This document shows positions 9,152 through 18,136 of a stretch of DNA of 64,000 bases, piece by piece. The translations under genes were made by a program, and so were the position numbers. Each line of letters opens with the position of its first letter. Positions within the stretch are counted from its first letter, which is position 1. This DNA comes from S5-A14a sp050908895 (lineage in GTDB: Bacteria > Bacillota > Clostridia > Peptostreptococcales > Anaerovoracaceae). The notes under the pieces are model-generated. The model was not told where the DNA came from. It ran no database searches and worked only from the letters and a program-made list of their open reading frames with translations. The stretch spans positions 1,798,001 through 1,862,000 of the forward strand of contig CP171222.1 of the NCBI GenBank assembly GCA_050908895.1. The letters are read 5' to 3'.

Positions 9152-10075
9152 TTATTTATTTTTACCAACTTTGAATTCTTCATTAGCTATAAAAAATGAT
9201 TCCCCCTCTAGTAATGTAATCGGGGTTTTCGGCAATAATCTTACATCCTTCGCATATGATCCATTTGTAGAATTTAAATCTTCAAGGAGAATCCCATTTT
9301 CATTGCGTTCCACACGCACATGAATATCACTAAAATAATCATTTCCATCTAATTTATAAAATCCTGTCTTTTCCTTAAAAAGTTCCTTCCCCTTTCCCAA
9401 AATAAGCTTTTCATTTCCCACGGAAATAATCTCCCCGGTTGCAACACGAAGTAAACTTATACAATCTAAATCAACTATTTGTATTTCTGCATCCTTATAA
9501 CACTCATTAGTTATTTTTTTTATATGTGTATTATTATTTTCACGATATAACCGTTCTAAGGTTTTTTCAAACTTGCCTGGATCTAAAAATCTCAATGTAA
9601 CAATTTCTTTCTTAACAGCGATAATAAATTTATTGGTATTTTCATCTGCCGGCTTTACCCTTTTTAAATAATATAATACTAGATCAATTATATATTTATT
9701 TATAATTTCGCCCTCTGTAGGCAAGTATAAGAAAGACAAATCATCATTATCATCTATCCATATTTGATTTTTATCAAGATGTAGATTGGAAAAAAACACG
9801 TTGTTCACCATTAAAAATTCAAATAACCTAATAATTTGATCAAGGAATTTCTTTACCGAAACTATATCTTTAGGCTCTAGCAAATATTCTTCTAAACTCT
9901 TTTTATCTCCTACATTAAATACAGCTTTCTTTGGTTCAAAATCATTGATCTCAACAAAATACCTGATTCCAATATTGTTTATTCGAGACAATTCTATTAC
10001 ATCCAGGTACTCATCTGAATCCATTTTTACTACAAGCTTTAATCCATCTTTGTCTAATTTTTCCTTAAATTTCAT
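9152..10075 (-). CDS. FHA-domain protein with an N-terminal DUF6382-like region
   Basis: A 307-residue soluble protein. Residues 1 to about 170 resemble the uncharacterised DUF6382 module often found before FHA domains in Clostridia; no catalytic motif is visible. The C-terminal 90 residues form an FHA domain: LGKGKELF (degenerate GR strand), SDIHVRVE (the S-x-x-H core) and LEDLNSTNGSYAKD. FHA domains bind phosphothreonine, suggesting a Ser/Thr-kinase pathway. No kinase, phosphatase or pilus/secretion gene flanks it. It converges with gpmI and is separated from pflA by a terminator. Specific function unknown. Confidence 0.7.
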   Translation of the reverse strand: MKFKEKLDKDGLKLVVKMDSDEYLDVIELSRINNIGIRYFVEINDFEPKKAVFNVGDKKSLEEYLLEPKDIVSVKKFLDQIIRLFEFLMVNNVFFSNLHLDKNQIWIDDNDDLSFLYLPTEGEIINKYIIDLVLYYLKRVKPADENTNKFIIAVKKEIVTLRFLDPGKFEKTLERLYRENNNTHIKKITNECYKDAEIQIVDLDCISLLRVATGEIISVGNEKLILGKGKELFKEKTGFYKLDGNDYFSDIHVRVERNENGILLEDLNSTNGSYAKDVRLLPKTPITLLEGESFFIANEEFKVGKNK

Positions 10076-10213
10076 TCCACACCTTTTCTGGTATTTTTTT
10101 ACATCTAGTTTTCTATCATTCTATTAAATTCCCCATATTGTGTCAATCTATATTTTTTATGAAAATAAACGTTCCTAAGACATAACTCCGTTTACATCAG
10201 TTTTTTGTATAAA

Positions 10214-10239
10214 AAAAACGGCACCACTGTGCCGTTTTT
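10214..10239. terminator. Rho-independent terminator after pflA
   Basis: AAAAACGGCAC and GTGCCGTTTTT form an 11-bp stem with a four-base loop. A/T tracts on both sides make it bidirectional. It lies about 85 bp after the pflA stop on the minus strand. Confidence 0.85.
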
Positions 10240-10322
10240 AGAGCTTGCCAAAACTCTCACTTCTCTGCATTTAGCTATGCTCATTAAATATAAAAAATCT
10301 TGTAGCTTAACTACCTACACTT

Positions 10323-11033
10323 TCAAGCGCTGTAGGTTAGCCCTGCCAGTTTTTCGCATCTATCTCTATCCATAGGCTTTACATCCGCAAAGCGGTATGT
10401 CATACCAAGTTTTTCATACTTGTCCGTTGCCATTGTATGGTAAGGTAGAAGTTCAACCTTTTTTACAGTTTTAATCTTTTGAATAAATTGATTTAGCGAC
10501 TTAACATATTCTTCCGTATCATTTATTCCCGGGATTATCACTTGCCTTATCCATATAGGTTTTTTGTGTCTGTTTATCGATTCAATAACATCAAACAAAG
10601 GACCCTGACCGCGACCGGTTAATTCTACAAACATTTGCTCATCAATATGTTTAACATCCAAAAGCACCATATCTGCCGCTGCAATCACATCATCTGATAT
10701 AGCATCAAAATATGTACCGCTTGTATCTATAGCAACTGATATATTTTCTCTATGCAAAGAATTGATTGCTTCTATTAAGAATTCCCCATGAAGTAATGGC
10801 TCGCCACCGGAAAAGGTAACCCCACCGTCATCCCCATAGTAAGGAATACCGCGTTTAGCTTTATGTACAATTTCTTCAATGTCAATTTCTCTTCCACCTT
10901 TAGGATTCCATGTATCAGGATTATGACAGTAAGCACATCTAGCTGGACATCCTTGCAGAAAAAAAACTGTTCTTATGCCGGGTCCATCAACAGCTCCAAA
11001 TGATTCAATTGAGTGTAGTCTTGCTTTATTCAT
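10323..11033 (-). CDS. pflA: Pyruvate formate-lyase activating enzyme (radical SAM)
   Basis: A 236-residue radical-SAM enzyme that abstracts hydrogen from the glycine of pyruvate formate-lyase. The 4Fe-4S motif is CPARCAYC near residue 29, with the SAM-binding TFSGGEPLLH downstream. Length is typical of PflA. The start at 11033 follows GGGAGAG; a longer reading adds ten residues. It is directly downstream of pflB on the same strand (102-bp gap), matching the conserved pflBA pair, and shares its promoter at 13.5 kb. Confidence 0.95.
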   Translation of the reverse strand: MNKARLHSIESFGAVDGPGIRTVFFLQGCPARCAYCHNPDTWNPKGGREIDIEEIVHKAKRGIPYYGDDGGVTFSGGEPLLHGEFLIEAINSLHRENISVAIDTSGTYFDAISDDVIAAADMVLLDVKHIDEQMFVELTGRGQGPLFDVIESINRHKKPIWIRQVIIPGINDTEEYVKSLNQFIQKIKTVKKVELLPYHTMATDKYEKLGMTYRFADVKPMDRDRCEKLAGLTYSA

Positions 11034-11135
11034 GTTCTCTCCCAATAAGTCCCTGCCTACCACGATTGTCTATGGTAGACATATATTTTGTCATCAGATT
11101 ATATGTTCAAAATTTTAATCGGCTATTCCTCACAA

Positions 11136-13367
11136 TCAGATGCTTTCATGGAATGTTCTTTCAATAACTTCTTTTTGATGTGCTTTTGACAGGGCATTAA
11201 ACCTAACTGCATATCCAGAAACCCTTATGGTCAGTCCCGGGTATTTGTCCGGATTTTCATATGCGTCAAGCAGTACATCTCTATTCAGGACATTTACATT
11301 TAAGTGATGTGCACCCTGATTAAAATAGCCTGATAATAATTTTACTAGAGTCTCTTTTCTACTAACCGCGTCCTTACCTAATGAATCCGGCGTTATAGTG
11401 AAAGTGTTAGATACCCCATCCTGACATGTATCCCAATTAATTTTTGCAACAGAGTTAAGGGATGCCACAGCTCCATGAGCATCTCTGTTATGCATCGGAT
11501 TCGCACCTGGCGCAAATGGCTCACCTGAGCGTCTTCCATCAGGTGTATTTCCTGTTTTCTTTCCATACATTACATTTGATGTAATTGTTAGTACTGAAAG
11601 TGTTGGTACTGCATCTCTATAATATTTATATTTTCTAAGTTCACCTATTGTCTTTTCTGAGATTGCAACAGCAATATTATCAACTCTATCGTCATCAGTT
11701 CCGTATTTAGGGAATTCGCCTTCTGTCTTATAGTCAACGATTATCCCTCTTTCATCCTTAATTGGCGTAACTTTTGCAAACTTAATTGCTGATAAAGAGT
11801 CAGCAGCTACAGAAAGTCCTGCAACACCAAATGCCATTAATCTTCCAATTTCGGAATTTAAAAATGCCATTTGGGATCTTTCATAGTCATATTTATCATG
11901 CATGAAATGAATAACATTCATAGCTCTGGAATAAGCTGAAAGCATCCACTCCAGATAAATATTATATCGTCTCCAAACCTCATCAAAATCGAGTGGACCA
12001 TCCGGCATAGGTCCCATTTGCGGACCTATTTCTTTTCCTGTCTTTTCGTCTATACCTCCATTAATCGCAAGAAGCAGAGTTTTAGCTAAATTACATCTTG
12101 CCCCGAAGAACTGCATTTGCTCTCCCATTTTAATTGCCGATACACAGCATGCTATAGAGTAGTCTCCACCGCAGTGCCCCCTCATTTTATCATCATTTTC
12201 ATACTGAATTGAATCTGTATCAATGGAAACCTGTGCACAAAATCTTTTAAATGGCTCCGGCAAATCCTTAGACCATAGAACAGTTAGATTTGGCTCTGGA
12301 GCAGGACCTAAATTGTAAAGAGTATTAAGAACTCTGAACGTGTTCTTCGTTACTCTGTGTCTTCCATCATTTCCGATTCCGCCAAGGCCTTCTGTAATCC
12401 ACATTGGATCTCCACCAAAAAGTTCATTATATTCCGAAGTTCTAAGATGTCTTGCAACTCTTAACTTTAAAATGAAGTCATCTACCATCTCCTGAATTTC
12501 TTCTTCAGTATATCTGCCATTCCTCAAATCTCTTTCAGCATATACGTCTATAAAAGTAGCAGTTCTGCCAATTGACATTGCTGCGCCATTTTCTTCTTTG
12601 ATTCCAGCTAAGTAAGCGAAATAGGTCCACTGAATAGCTTCTTTTACATCATTTGCCGGCTGACTGATGTCAAACCCGTAACTTTCTGCCATTTTCTTAA
12701 CGTCTTTAAGTGCTTGGATTTGGTTAAATATTTCCTCTGATAGCCTTAAATTTTCCTCTGTATCATATACTCTATCAGAAATTCTTGCATGATCCTTCTG
12801 CTTTTCTTCAATTAAATAATCAATCCCATAAAGGGCAGCTCTTCTATAGTCACCGATGATTCTGCCTCTTCCATAGGCATCAGGAAGACCTGTAACATAA
12901 CCTAGATGTCTAACAAGCTTCATTTCAGGTGAGTAAGCCTTAAATACACCATCATTGTGGGTTGTAATATTGTCAAAAAGATACTTGATATTCTCAGGAA
13001 GTTCAGCATTGTACTCTTCCATTTCCTGAACTACCATTCTCTTTCCGCCAAACGGGCAAATACCTCTTTTAAGAACTTCATCAGTCTGTAGTCCTACAAT
13101 AATATCTCTATCTTTATCTATATATCCTGGAGGAAAAGCAGTAATCCTCATAATTCTGCTTCCATCTACTTTTAAAGTTCCCCCAGCCTTTCTTTCTTCT
13201 ACTAGCTTATCCTTAACAATCTGATTTACTGCATTAGTTCTCTCTGTTGGTCCAGCAAGAAAACTCTCATCACCATCGTAAGGGGTATAGTTCAAACTAA
13301 TAAAGTCATCCACATGTATGTTTTCACTCCAATCGCCAGCTTTAAAGCCTTCCCATTCCTTTCTCAT
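11136..13367 (-). CDS. pflB: Formate C-acetyltransferase (pyruvate formate-lyase)
   Basis: Converts pyruvate and CoA to acetyl-CoA and formate under anaerobic conditions. The 743-residue protein has the catalytic cysteine pair in YSIACCVSAIKMG and the glycyl-radical site in IRVSGYAVRFNALS near the C-terminus. Length matches PflB (about 740 to 760) rather than glycerol-dehydratase-like relatives, and the CC pair argues against those too. The start at 13367 follows GGAGG; a longer reading adds seven residues. Coupled to pflA. The promoter is overlapped by a perfect inverted repeat, indicating repressor control. Confidence 0.96.
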   Translation of the reverse strand: MRKEWEGFKAGDWSENIHVDDFISLNYTPYDGDESFLAGPTERTNAVNQIVKDKLVEERKAGGTLKVDGSRIMRITAFPPGYIDKDRDIIVGLQTDEVLKRGICPFGGKRMVVQEMEEYNAELPENIKYLFDNITTHNDGVFKAYSPEMKLVRHLGYVTGLPDAYGRGRIIGDYRRAALYGIDYLIEEKQKDHARISDRVYDTEENLRLSEEIFNQIQALKDVKKMAESYGFDISQPANDVKEAIQWTYFAYLAGIKEENGAAMSIGRTATFIDVYAERDLRNGRYTEEEIQEMVDDFILKLRVARHLRTSEYNELFGGDPMWITEGLGGIGNDGRHRVTKNTFRVLNTLYNLGPAPEPNLTVLWSKDLPEPFKRFCAQVSIDTDSIQYENDDKMRGHCGGDYSIACCVSAIKMGEQMQFFGARCNLAKTLLLAINGGIDEKTGKEIGPQMGPMPDGPLDFDEVWRRYNIYLEWMLSAYSRAMNVIHFMHDKYDYERSQMAFLNSEIGRLMAFGVAGLSVAADSLSAIKFAKVTPIKDERGIIVDYKTEGEFPKYGTDDDRVDNIAVAISEKTIGELRKYKYYRDAVPTLSVLTITSNVMYGKKTGNTPDGRRSGEPFAPGANPMHNRDAHGAVASLNSVAKINWDTCQDGVSNTFTITPDSLGKDAVSRKETLVKLLSGYFNQGAHHLNVNVLNRDVLLDAYENPDKYPGLTIRVSGYAVRFNALSKAHQKEVIERTFHESI

Positions 13368-13444
13368 CTTCAATCCTCCGTAAAACAATGAATAATAAAA
13401 TAAATCCCCAAGTATACATCTGAGATTTTCGAAAACAAAAAAAC

Positions 13445-13495
13445 CTTGTATACTTTTTATGTATACAAGATAACATTTGGTTAAGTTTATGTCAA
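13445..13495 (-). promoter_or_regulatory. pflBA promoter overlapped by a perfect operator-like palindrome
   Basis: On the minus strand TTGACA (13490-13495) and TATCTT (13467-13472) are 17 bp apart. CTTGTATAC and GTATACAAG, 9-bp perfect arms around seven bases (13445-13469), run from the -10 box into the transcribed start. The half-site TTGTATAC is GntR-like; it is not a Rex or ordinary Fnr box. A bound protein would block RNA polymerase, so repression is inferred. Confidence 0.65.
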
Positions 13496-13575
13496 TAAAA
13501 TTTCTTTAAAAAATAATGTTTTTATTTCAGCACATAACATTGATATATAGCCATTTAAACCATTTTCATGCATGG

Positions 13576-15897
13576 TTATACACTTTGTGTGTAAAAATAT
13601 ATTCTTCCCGGTCCTTTTGGTATTTTATTCCATTTAGTTCCATTTTTAACCATAATCATTTGGCTGGACCAAGGCCTTTTTACAACGAAATATTTTACGC
13701 CCTTTCTATCTGTCAGGGTCTCTCCGTTCACAATATGTTCTGCTACCATAAGTGGAAATGCACCATTTTCCTTATTATATGTTTCGCTGCTTGGCTCTAC
13801 ACGCTGGAATCCCAATTTATTCAGCACACCAAAACTAGCAGAATTATATGCATTAAGTCCAAAGTCTCCATATATTGAAAAGTTATCTGTAGCCAATTTC
13901 CTGTCACATATGTTTTGGGCAGATTTAAAGAAATCAAACCACTGTAAATTACCCAAGTAAACACCTCTTCCTCTTGCTAAAGCTACGGCTTGTTCCTTAT
14001 TAGCTTTTATAATCTCATCTTCCTTACCCATGGATACATTAGAAACATACGGAATCCACTTACTGTATCCTCTTTCTTTAGCAAGTAGGTCCATATCTTC
14101 CCCGGATATTTCATCAACTAAAATTCCTGCAATAGGTAAAAGAGCCACATATCCAGGTCCCGGAGATATGGTTTGTATAAAGTTTTCTAAATTATAGAAA
14201 TATACTTCTTTGTTTGTTTTGTTAAGAATATTTCTCCTCTTTATTATTTCATCTATATCCTTAGATAATATGTCTTCATCAACAATCATCTGTACTTTTT
14301 TCTCATGATTATTTATTGATATTTTCGGTTCTACTATTGAGTGACCCTTAACTTTCTCAGATATTCGATTTAATATTTCTCTTCTCATAAAGTTCAGGTC
14401 TGATATCTTTAGTCCAATTGGAATTTCTCCAATAATTTCAATATTTCCAACTGTAAATGGCGTACCACCTAACTTTCCCAGATTTTGCTTTATTTTTTGT
14501 GTATTGTTTCTGGGCGTTAAATCACCTTCTACGCAAAATTTAAAGTTAACTTTTTCTTTAAATAATCTTGTATTTGCAACTAATTCTATCATTCTATTTT
14601 TGCGAATTAATTTAAAATCTATAGGCGTAGTTTTAATATATTTACCCTTTTCAAAGTCCTTATTTTTAAAAGTCCCTTCATATTTTTCATTCAAAGAATT
14701 ACTTATAACCTTGTATAATTGAGATCCCTTAGGGATTGATTTCTTAAAATCACCAATGGAAACTTCTTTATTCCCCAGATTCTTTATATAGGTTATAAAA
14801 CTTGATTCAGTAATCATATCTCCTTTTGAAGTTTTGTATCTAGCTTCAACAACATCTCCCTGATTGATTAAATTTTCTTTTGCAAGTTTAGCATTAATCA
14901 AATGCGCAGATTTTATTGGGCGACTATTTTGCACAGTACCAATGTGAATCCCCCGATTTTTAGGAAAATCCATGGATATCAAGCTATTATCCGTTTTGCC
15001 AAGTATATAATTATCTGTAAATCCTCCACGGTTAAAAATTTGTAACAAAATACCTCTATCTTCATCAGATATCCTATACGTTCCATTTTTATAGTATTCA
15101 TCTATGTACTTTCTATAAATACTGGTAACTCCTGCAACATATTGAGGCGATTTCAGCCTTCCTTCTACCTTCAGAGAGTCAACTCCTGCATCAATTAAAC
15201 TACCTAAGTGATCTATCAAGCAGAGATCCTTTGGACTTATATGATAGTTAGTTACTTTCTCATCATCTAATTTATAAGGTAATCTGCAAGGTTGGGCACA
15301 CACTCCCTGATTTCCCGATCTGCCTCCAATTGAACGACTTAAATGGCATTGTCCTGAGTAACAAAAACATAGGGCTCCATGAACGAAAACCTCAGTCTCT
15401 ATTTCTCCACATTTAGAAACTTCCTCAATTAGACGAAGAGGCATTTCTCTAGCCAGAACAACTCTGCTATAACCCAGTTCCTTCACTGCCATCGCTCCAC
15501 CCTTTCCATAAACAGTACCCTGAGTAGATAAATGAATTTCTTGATTGGGCATGTACCTTCTAATGAGTTCTCCGAATCCTAAATCCTGGATTATAAATGC
15601 GTCTACACCGATTTTGTGGAGTTTAAGAGCATAGGAAACAGCCATCTTTAATTGATCATCTCTCATTAAGGTATTTATGGTAACATAAACCTTAACGCCC
15701 CTGAGATGACAAAATGCTACAGCTGATTGCATGATTTCCAAGTTAAAATTCTCTGCACTGATTCTCGCGTTAAATGCAGTGCCGCCAAGATAGACAGCAT
15801 CTGCTCCATTCTCGACGGCTGCAATAAGTTGCTCTTTCCCACCAACCGGTATTAAAAGCTCTATTTTATTTTTTTCATTTTTTAAAATTTTACTCAT
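13576..15897 (-). CDS. U32 family protein (RlhA/TrhP-type RNA hydroxylase or peptidase homologue)
   Basis: A 773-residue protein. The N-terminal part is a U32 domain (ELLIPVGGKEQLIAAVENGADAVYLGG) with the conserved segment EVFVHGALCFCYSGQCHLSR and the cysteine-rich NQGVCAQPCRLPYKL. The C-terminal half resembles the DUF3656 region found in RlhA. U32 proteins were named collagenase-like peptidases, but E. coli RlhA and TrhP are needed for 5-hydroxylation of 23S rRNA cytidine and tRNA uridine. The size and C-terminal region favour an RlhA-like role; this is inferred. Its start overlaps the end of the CoA-disulfide-reductase gene by 8 bp, so the two are co-transcribed. Confidence 0.75.
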   Translation of the reverse strand: MSKILKNEKNKIELLIPVGGKEQLIAAVENGADAVYLGGTAFNARISAENFNLEIMQSAVAFCHLRGVKVYVTINTLMRDDQLKMAVSYALKLHKIGVDAFIIQDLGFGELIRRYMPNQEIHLSTQGTVYGKGGAMAVKELGYSRVVLAREMPLRLIEEVSKCGEIETEVFVHGALCFCYSGQCHLSRSIGGRSGNQGVCAQPCRLPYKLDDEKVTNYHISPKDLCLIDHLGSLIDAGVDSLKVEGRLKSPQYVAGVTSIYRKYIDEYYKNGTYRISDEDRGILLQIFNRGGFTDNYILGKTDNSLISMDFPKNRGIHIGTVQNSRPIKSAHLINAKLAKENLINQGDVVEARYKTSKGDMITESSFITYIKNLGNKEVSIGDFKKSIPKGSQLYKVISNSLNEKYEGTFKNKDFEKGKYIKTTPIDFKLIRKNRMIELVANTRLFKEKVNFKFCVEGDLTPRNNTQKIKQNLGKLGGTPFTVGNIEIIGEIPIGLKISDLNFMRREILNRISEKVKGHSIVEPKISINNHEKKVQMIVDEDILSKDIDEIIKRRNILNKTNKEVYFYNLENFIQTISPGPGYVALLPIAGILVDEISGEDMDLLAKERGYSKWIPYVSNVSMGKEDEIIKANKEQAVALARGRGVYLGNLQWFDFFKSAQNICDRKLATDNFSIYGDFGLNAYNSASFGVLNKLGFQRVEPSSETYNKENGAFPLMVAEHIVNGETLTDRKGVKYFVVKRPWSSQMIMVKNGTKWNKIPKGPGRIYFYTQSV

Positions 15898-17554
15898 CTT
15901 TTTTCATTCCACAAGGATATCTTAGTGATGTATCATACTGGCTTGCTTCTAATAAATATTCATAGAATCCATATCCTCCGGACAAATTATAGCAGTCATA
16001 TCCATTTTCGTTTAGAATATTACACGCTATATAACTTCTTAGCCCGGAATAACAATTTACATATACGGGTTTCCCCTTAGGAATCTCATCAAGTCTCTCC
16101 CTCAACTCGTCAATTGGTACATGAATAACATTAGGGAAATGCCCCTCTTTAAATTCGCTTTCGGTTCTCGTATCTAAAAGAGTTATATCGCTTCTTCCTA
16201 CCAGGGAATCAACGTCTTCAGGAAAGAATTGTTTGACTTTTCCTGCTATCACATTCTCAATTACAAAACCTGCCATGTTAACTGGATCTTTAGCCGATGA
16301 ATATGGCGGCGCATAAGCAAGGTCAAGATCTTTAAGATCTTGATATGTCATTTTACCATGAATAGCCGTCGCTAGCACGTCAATTCTTTTATCAACTCCA
16401 TCTGAACCTATAATTTGTGCACCTAGAATGCGACCTATACTCTTTTCAAAAATAATCTTAATAAACATTGGTTCCGCACCCGGATAGTAGGTTGCATGGG
16501 ATTGGGAGTTGATGACTATTTTGTCATAATCCAAACCAAGCTTTTTAGCTGTTCTTTCATTGATTCCTGTTGTAGCTGCTGTAAGGTCAAAGAGCTTTAA
16601 AATTGATGACCCCTGTGATCCTCTGTACTTACTATTTATTCCACAAATATTATCGGCAATAATTCTTCCTTGCTTATTTGCAGGTCCTGCCAAAGGAATG
16701 ACTTCTTTGATTCCTGTTACGTAATTTTCAACTAGCACTGCATCTCCCGCTGCATAAATGTCCTTATCCGAGGTCTGCATACTCGAATTTGTTACTATAG
16801 ATTTTCTAGGGCCAAGCTCAAGTCCCGCGTTTTCTGCCAACATGCTTTCCGGGGCTACACCTGTTGCCATAAGAATAAAATCTGCTATCTTTACCTCTCT
16901 TGAATAGTCCTCCGGAGTTTGATTCAATTTTAATTTTATCCCTTTTAACCTTAGATATGAGTGGAGTATTGATGCCATATCCATATCAAAAGGTTTCATT
17001 ATCTGATTGCTTCTTATAAGAATGTATACATCTATGCCCTGCTCTTTAAGATTTTCTGCCATTTCAATACCTATAAACCCACCTCCGATAATTGCAGCTG
17101 ACTTCGGTTTATTTTCATCAATATATTTCTTTATTTCAAAAGTATCCTCAACGGTTCTTAAACTGAAAGTTTTCTTATTGTCTAACCCTTCAATGTTTAC
17201 CCATGTTGGTTTTGCACCAGGCGTTAGAATTAGCTTATCGTAAGACTCATCGTATTCTCTTCCAGTGGTAAGTTCCTTAACTTTGACAGATTTATTATCA
17301 CGATTAATTGCCAAAACCTCACTTGAAATTCTTACATCTATATTAAATCTTTTCTTAAAACTCGCCGGTGTCTGAAGAGTCAAAGCTTTTTCTTTCTTAA
17401 TAGCTCCACCAATATAATACGGAAGTCCACAATTGGCATAAGATACATACCCTGTTTTTTCCAAAATTATAATTTCTGCATTTTCATCCAATCTTCTAAG
17501 TCTTGCTGCCGCTGTTGCTCCACCTGCAACGCCCCCGATTATTACAACTTTCAT
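15890..17554 (-). CDS. CoA-disulfide reductase with C-terminal rhodanese domain
   Basis: A 554-residue flavoprotein: N-terminal FAD site VVIIGGVAGGATAAARLRR, single redox cysteine in SYANCGLPYYIGG, central NAD(P) site AAIIGGGFIGIEMAENL, and a second FAD contact IYAAGDAVLVE. From about residue 460 a rhodanese domain follows, with active-site cysteine in VYVNCYSGLRSYIA. This architecture matches CoADR-RHD/NADH-dependent polysulfide or persulfide reductases. It likely reduces CoA disulfide, CoA persulfide or polysulfide in the cytoplasm. The gene sits between a free rhodanese (6 bp upstream) and the U32 gene, forming a three-gene unit. Confidence 0.87.
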   Translation of the reverse strand: MKVVIIGGVAGGATAAARLRRLDENAEIIILEKTGYVSYANCGLPYYIGGAIKKEKALTLQTPASFKKRFNIDVRISSEVLAINRDNKSVKVKELTTGREYDESYDKLILTPGAKPTWVNIEGLDNKKTFSLRTVEDTFEIKKYIDENKPKSAAIIGGGFIGIEMAENLKEQGIDVYILIRSNQIMKPFDMDMASILHSYLRLKGIKLKLNQTPEDYSREVKIADFILMATGVAPESMLAENAGLELGPRKSIVTNSSMQTSDKDIYAAGDAVLVENYVTGIKEVIPLAGPANKQGRIIADNICGINSKYRGSQGSSILKLFDLTAATTGINERTAKKLGLDYDKIVINSQSHATYYPGAEPMFIKIIFEKSIGRILGAQIIGSDGVDKRIDVLATAIHGKMTYQDLKDLDLAYAPPYSSAKDPVNMAGFVIENVIAGKVKQFFPEDVDSLVGRSDITLLDTRTESEFKEGHFPNVIHVPIDELRERLDEIPKGKPVYVNCYSGLRSYIACNILNENGYDCYNLSGGYGFYEYLLEASQYDTSLRYPCGMKKDE

Positions 17555-17560
17555 GTATTC

Positions 17561-17866
17561 CTACCTTTCCAACTCTCCACTGTATCCTGCAATGCCTCCG
17601 ATATTTTCAGCATTTTTCCCGATATTTTTTAAAATTCTTGTAGCCTGACTACTTCTGCCTCCACTCAAGCAGTATACGAATAATTTCCCTTCCGGAATTT
17701 TATTTAGTCTTCCTGCCATGATTTCATCTAAAGTAACATTTATGCTCCCAGGAATATGTCCTGCTGCATATTCTTCTTTTGTCCTTACATCTAGCAGAGC
17801 ACTTCCTTCTGTCTCATTATATCTTTCAACGCCTCGGTTTATATTTGGTCCGAATAGACTAAACAT
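17561..17866 (-). CDS. Single-domain rhodanese-like sulfurtransferase
   Basis: A 101-residue rhodanese domain with ALLDVRTKEEYAAGHIPGS and the active-site loop FVYCLSGGRSSQA, whose cysteine would carry a persulfide. It probably hands sulfane sulfur to or from the downstream CoADR-rhodanese fusion, from which it is separated by six bases. GAGGAG precedes the start. The physiological acceptor is not evident. Confidence 0.87.
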   Translation of the reverse strand: MFSLFGPNINRGVERYNETEGSALLDVRTKEEYAAGHIPGSINVTLDEIMAGRLNKIPEGKLFVYCLSGGRSSQATRILKNIGKNAENIGGIAGYSGELER

Positions 17867-18136
17867 ATTAATATTCTCCTCCGGTATAATAACTTTTAAT
17901 TTATACTTTTCTATCTTAATTATATTTGCACATATATATTTTTTTCAAACATGAATGAGATTCTTTAACCAAAAAAAGGAACTGTTTCACATAAAAATGC
18001 TACTTGTCAGTCCCTTTTGGGAAAGGTCATTACTCCCTCGCGAATGAAGATATTAGAAATATATAGTTACTTTTGAGTTTGGTTATTCATATTTTTAAAT
18101 CATAAATCTTTTCTTCTATATAAAAAATCCTATAAT

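Noticed and set aside
13516..13878. 120-codon plus-strand frame near the end of the U32 gene
   Set aside because: Most of it is antisense to the U32 coding sequence, and its start lies in the pfl upstream region without a ribosome site.
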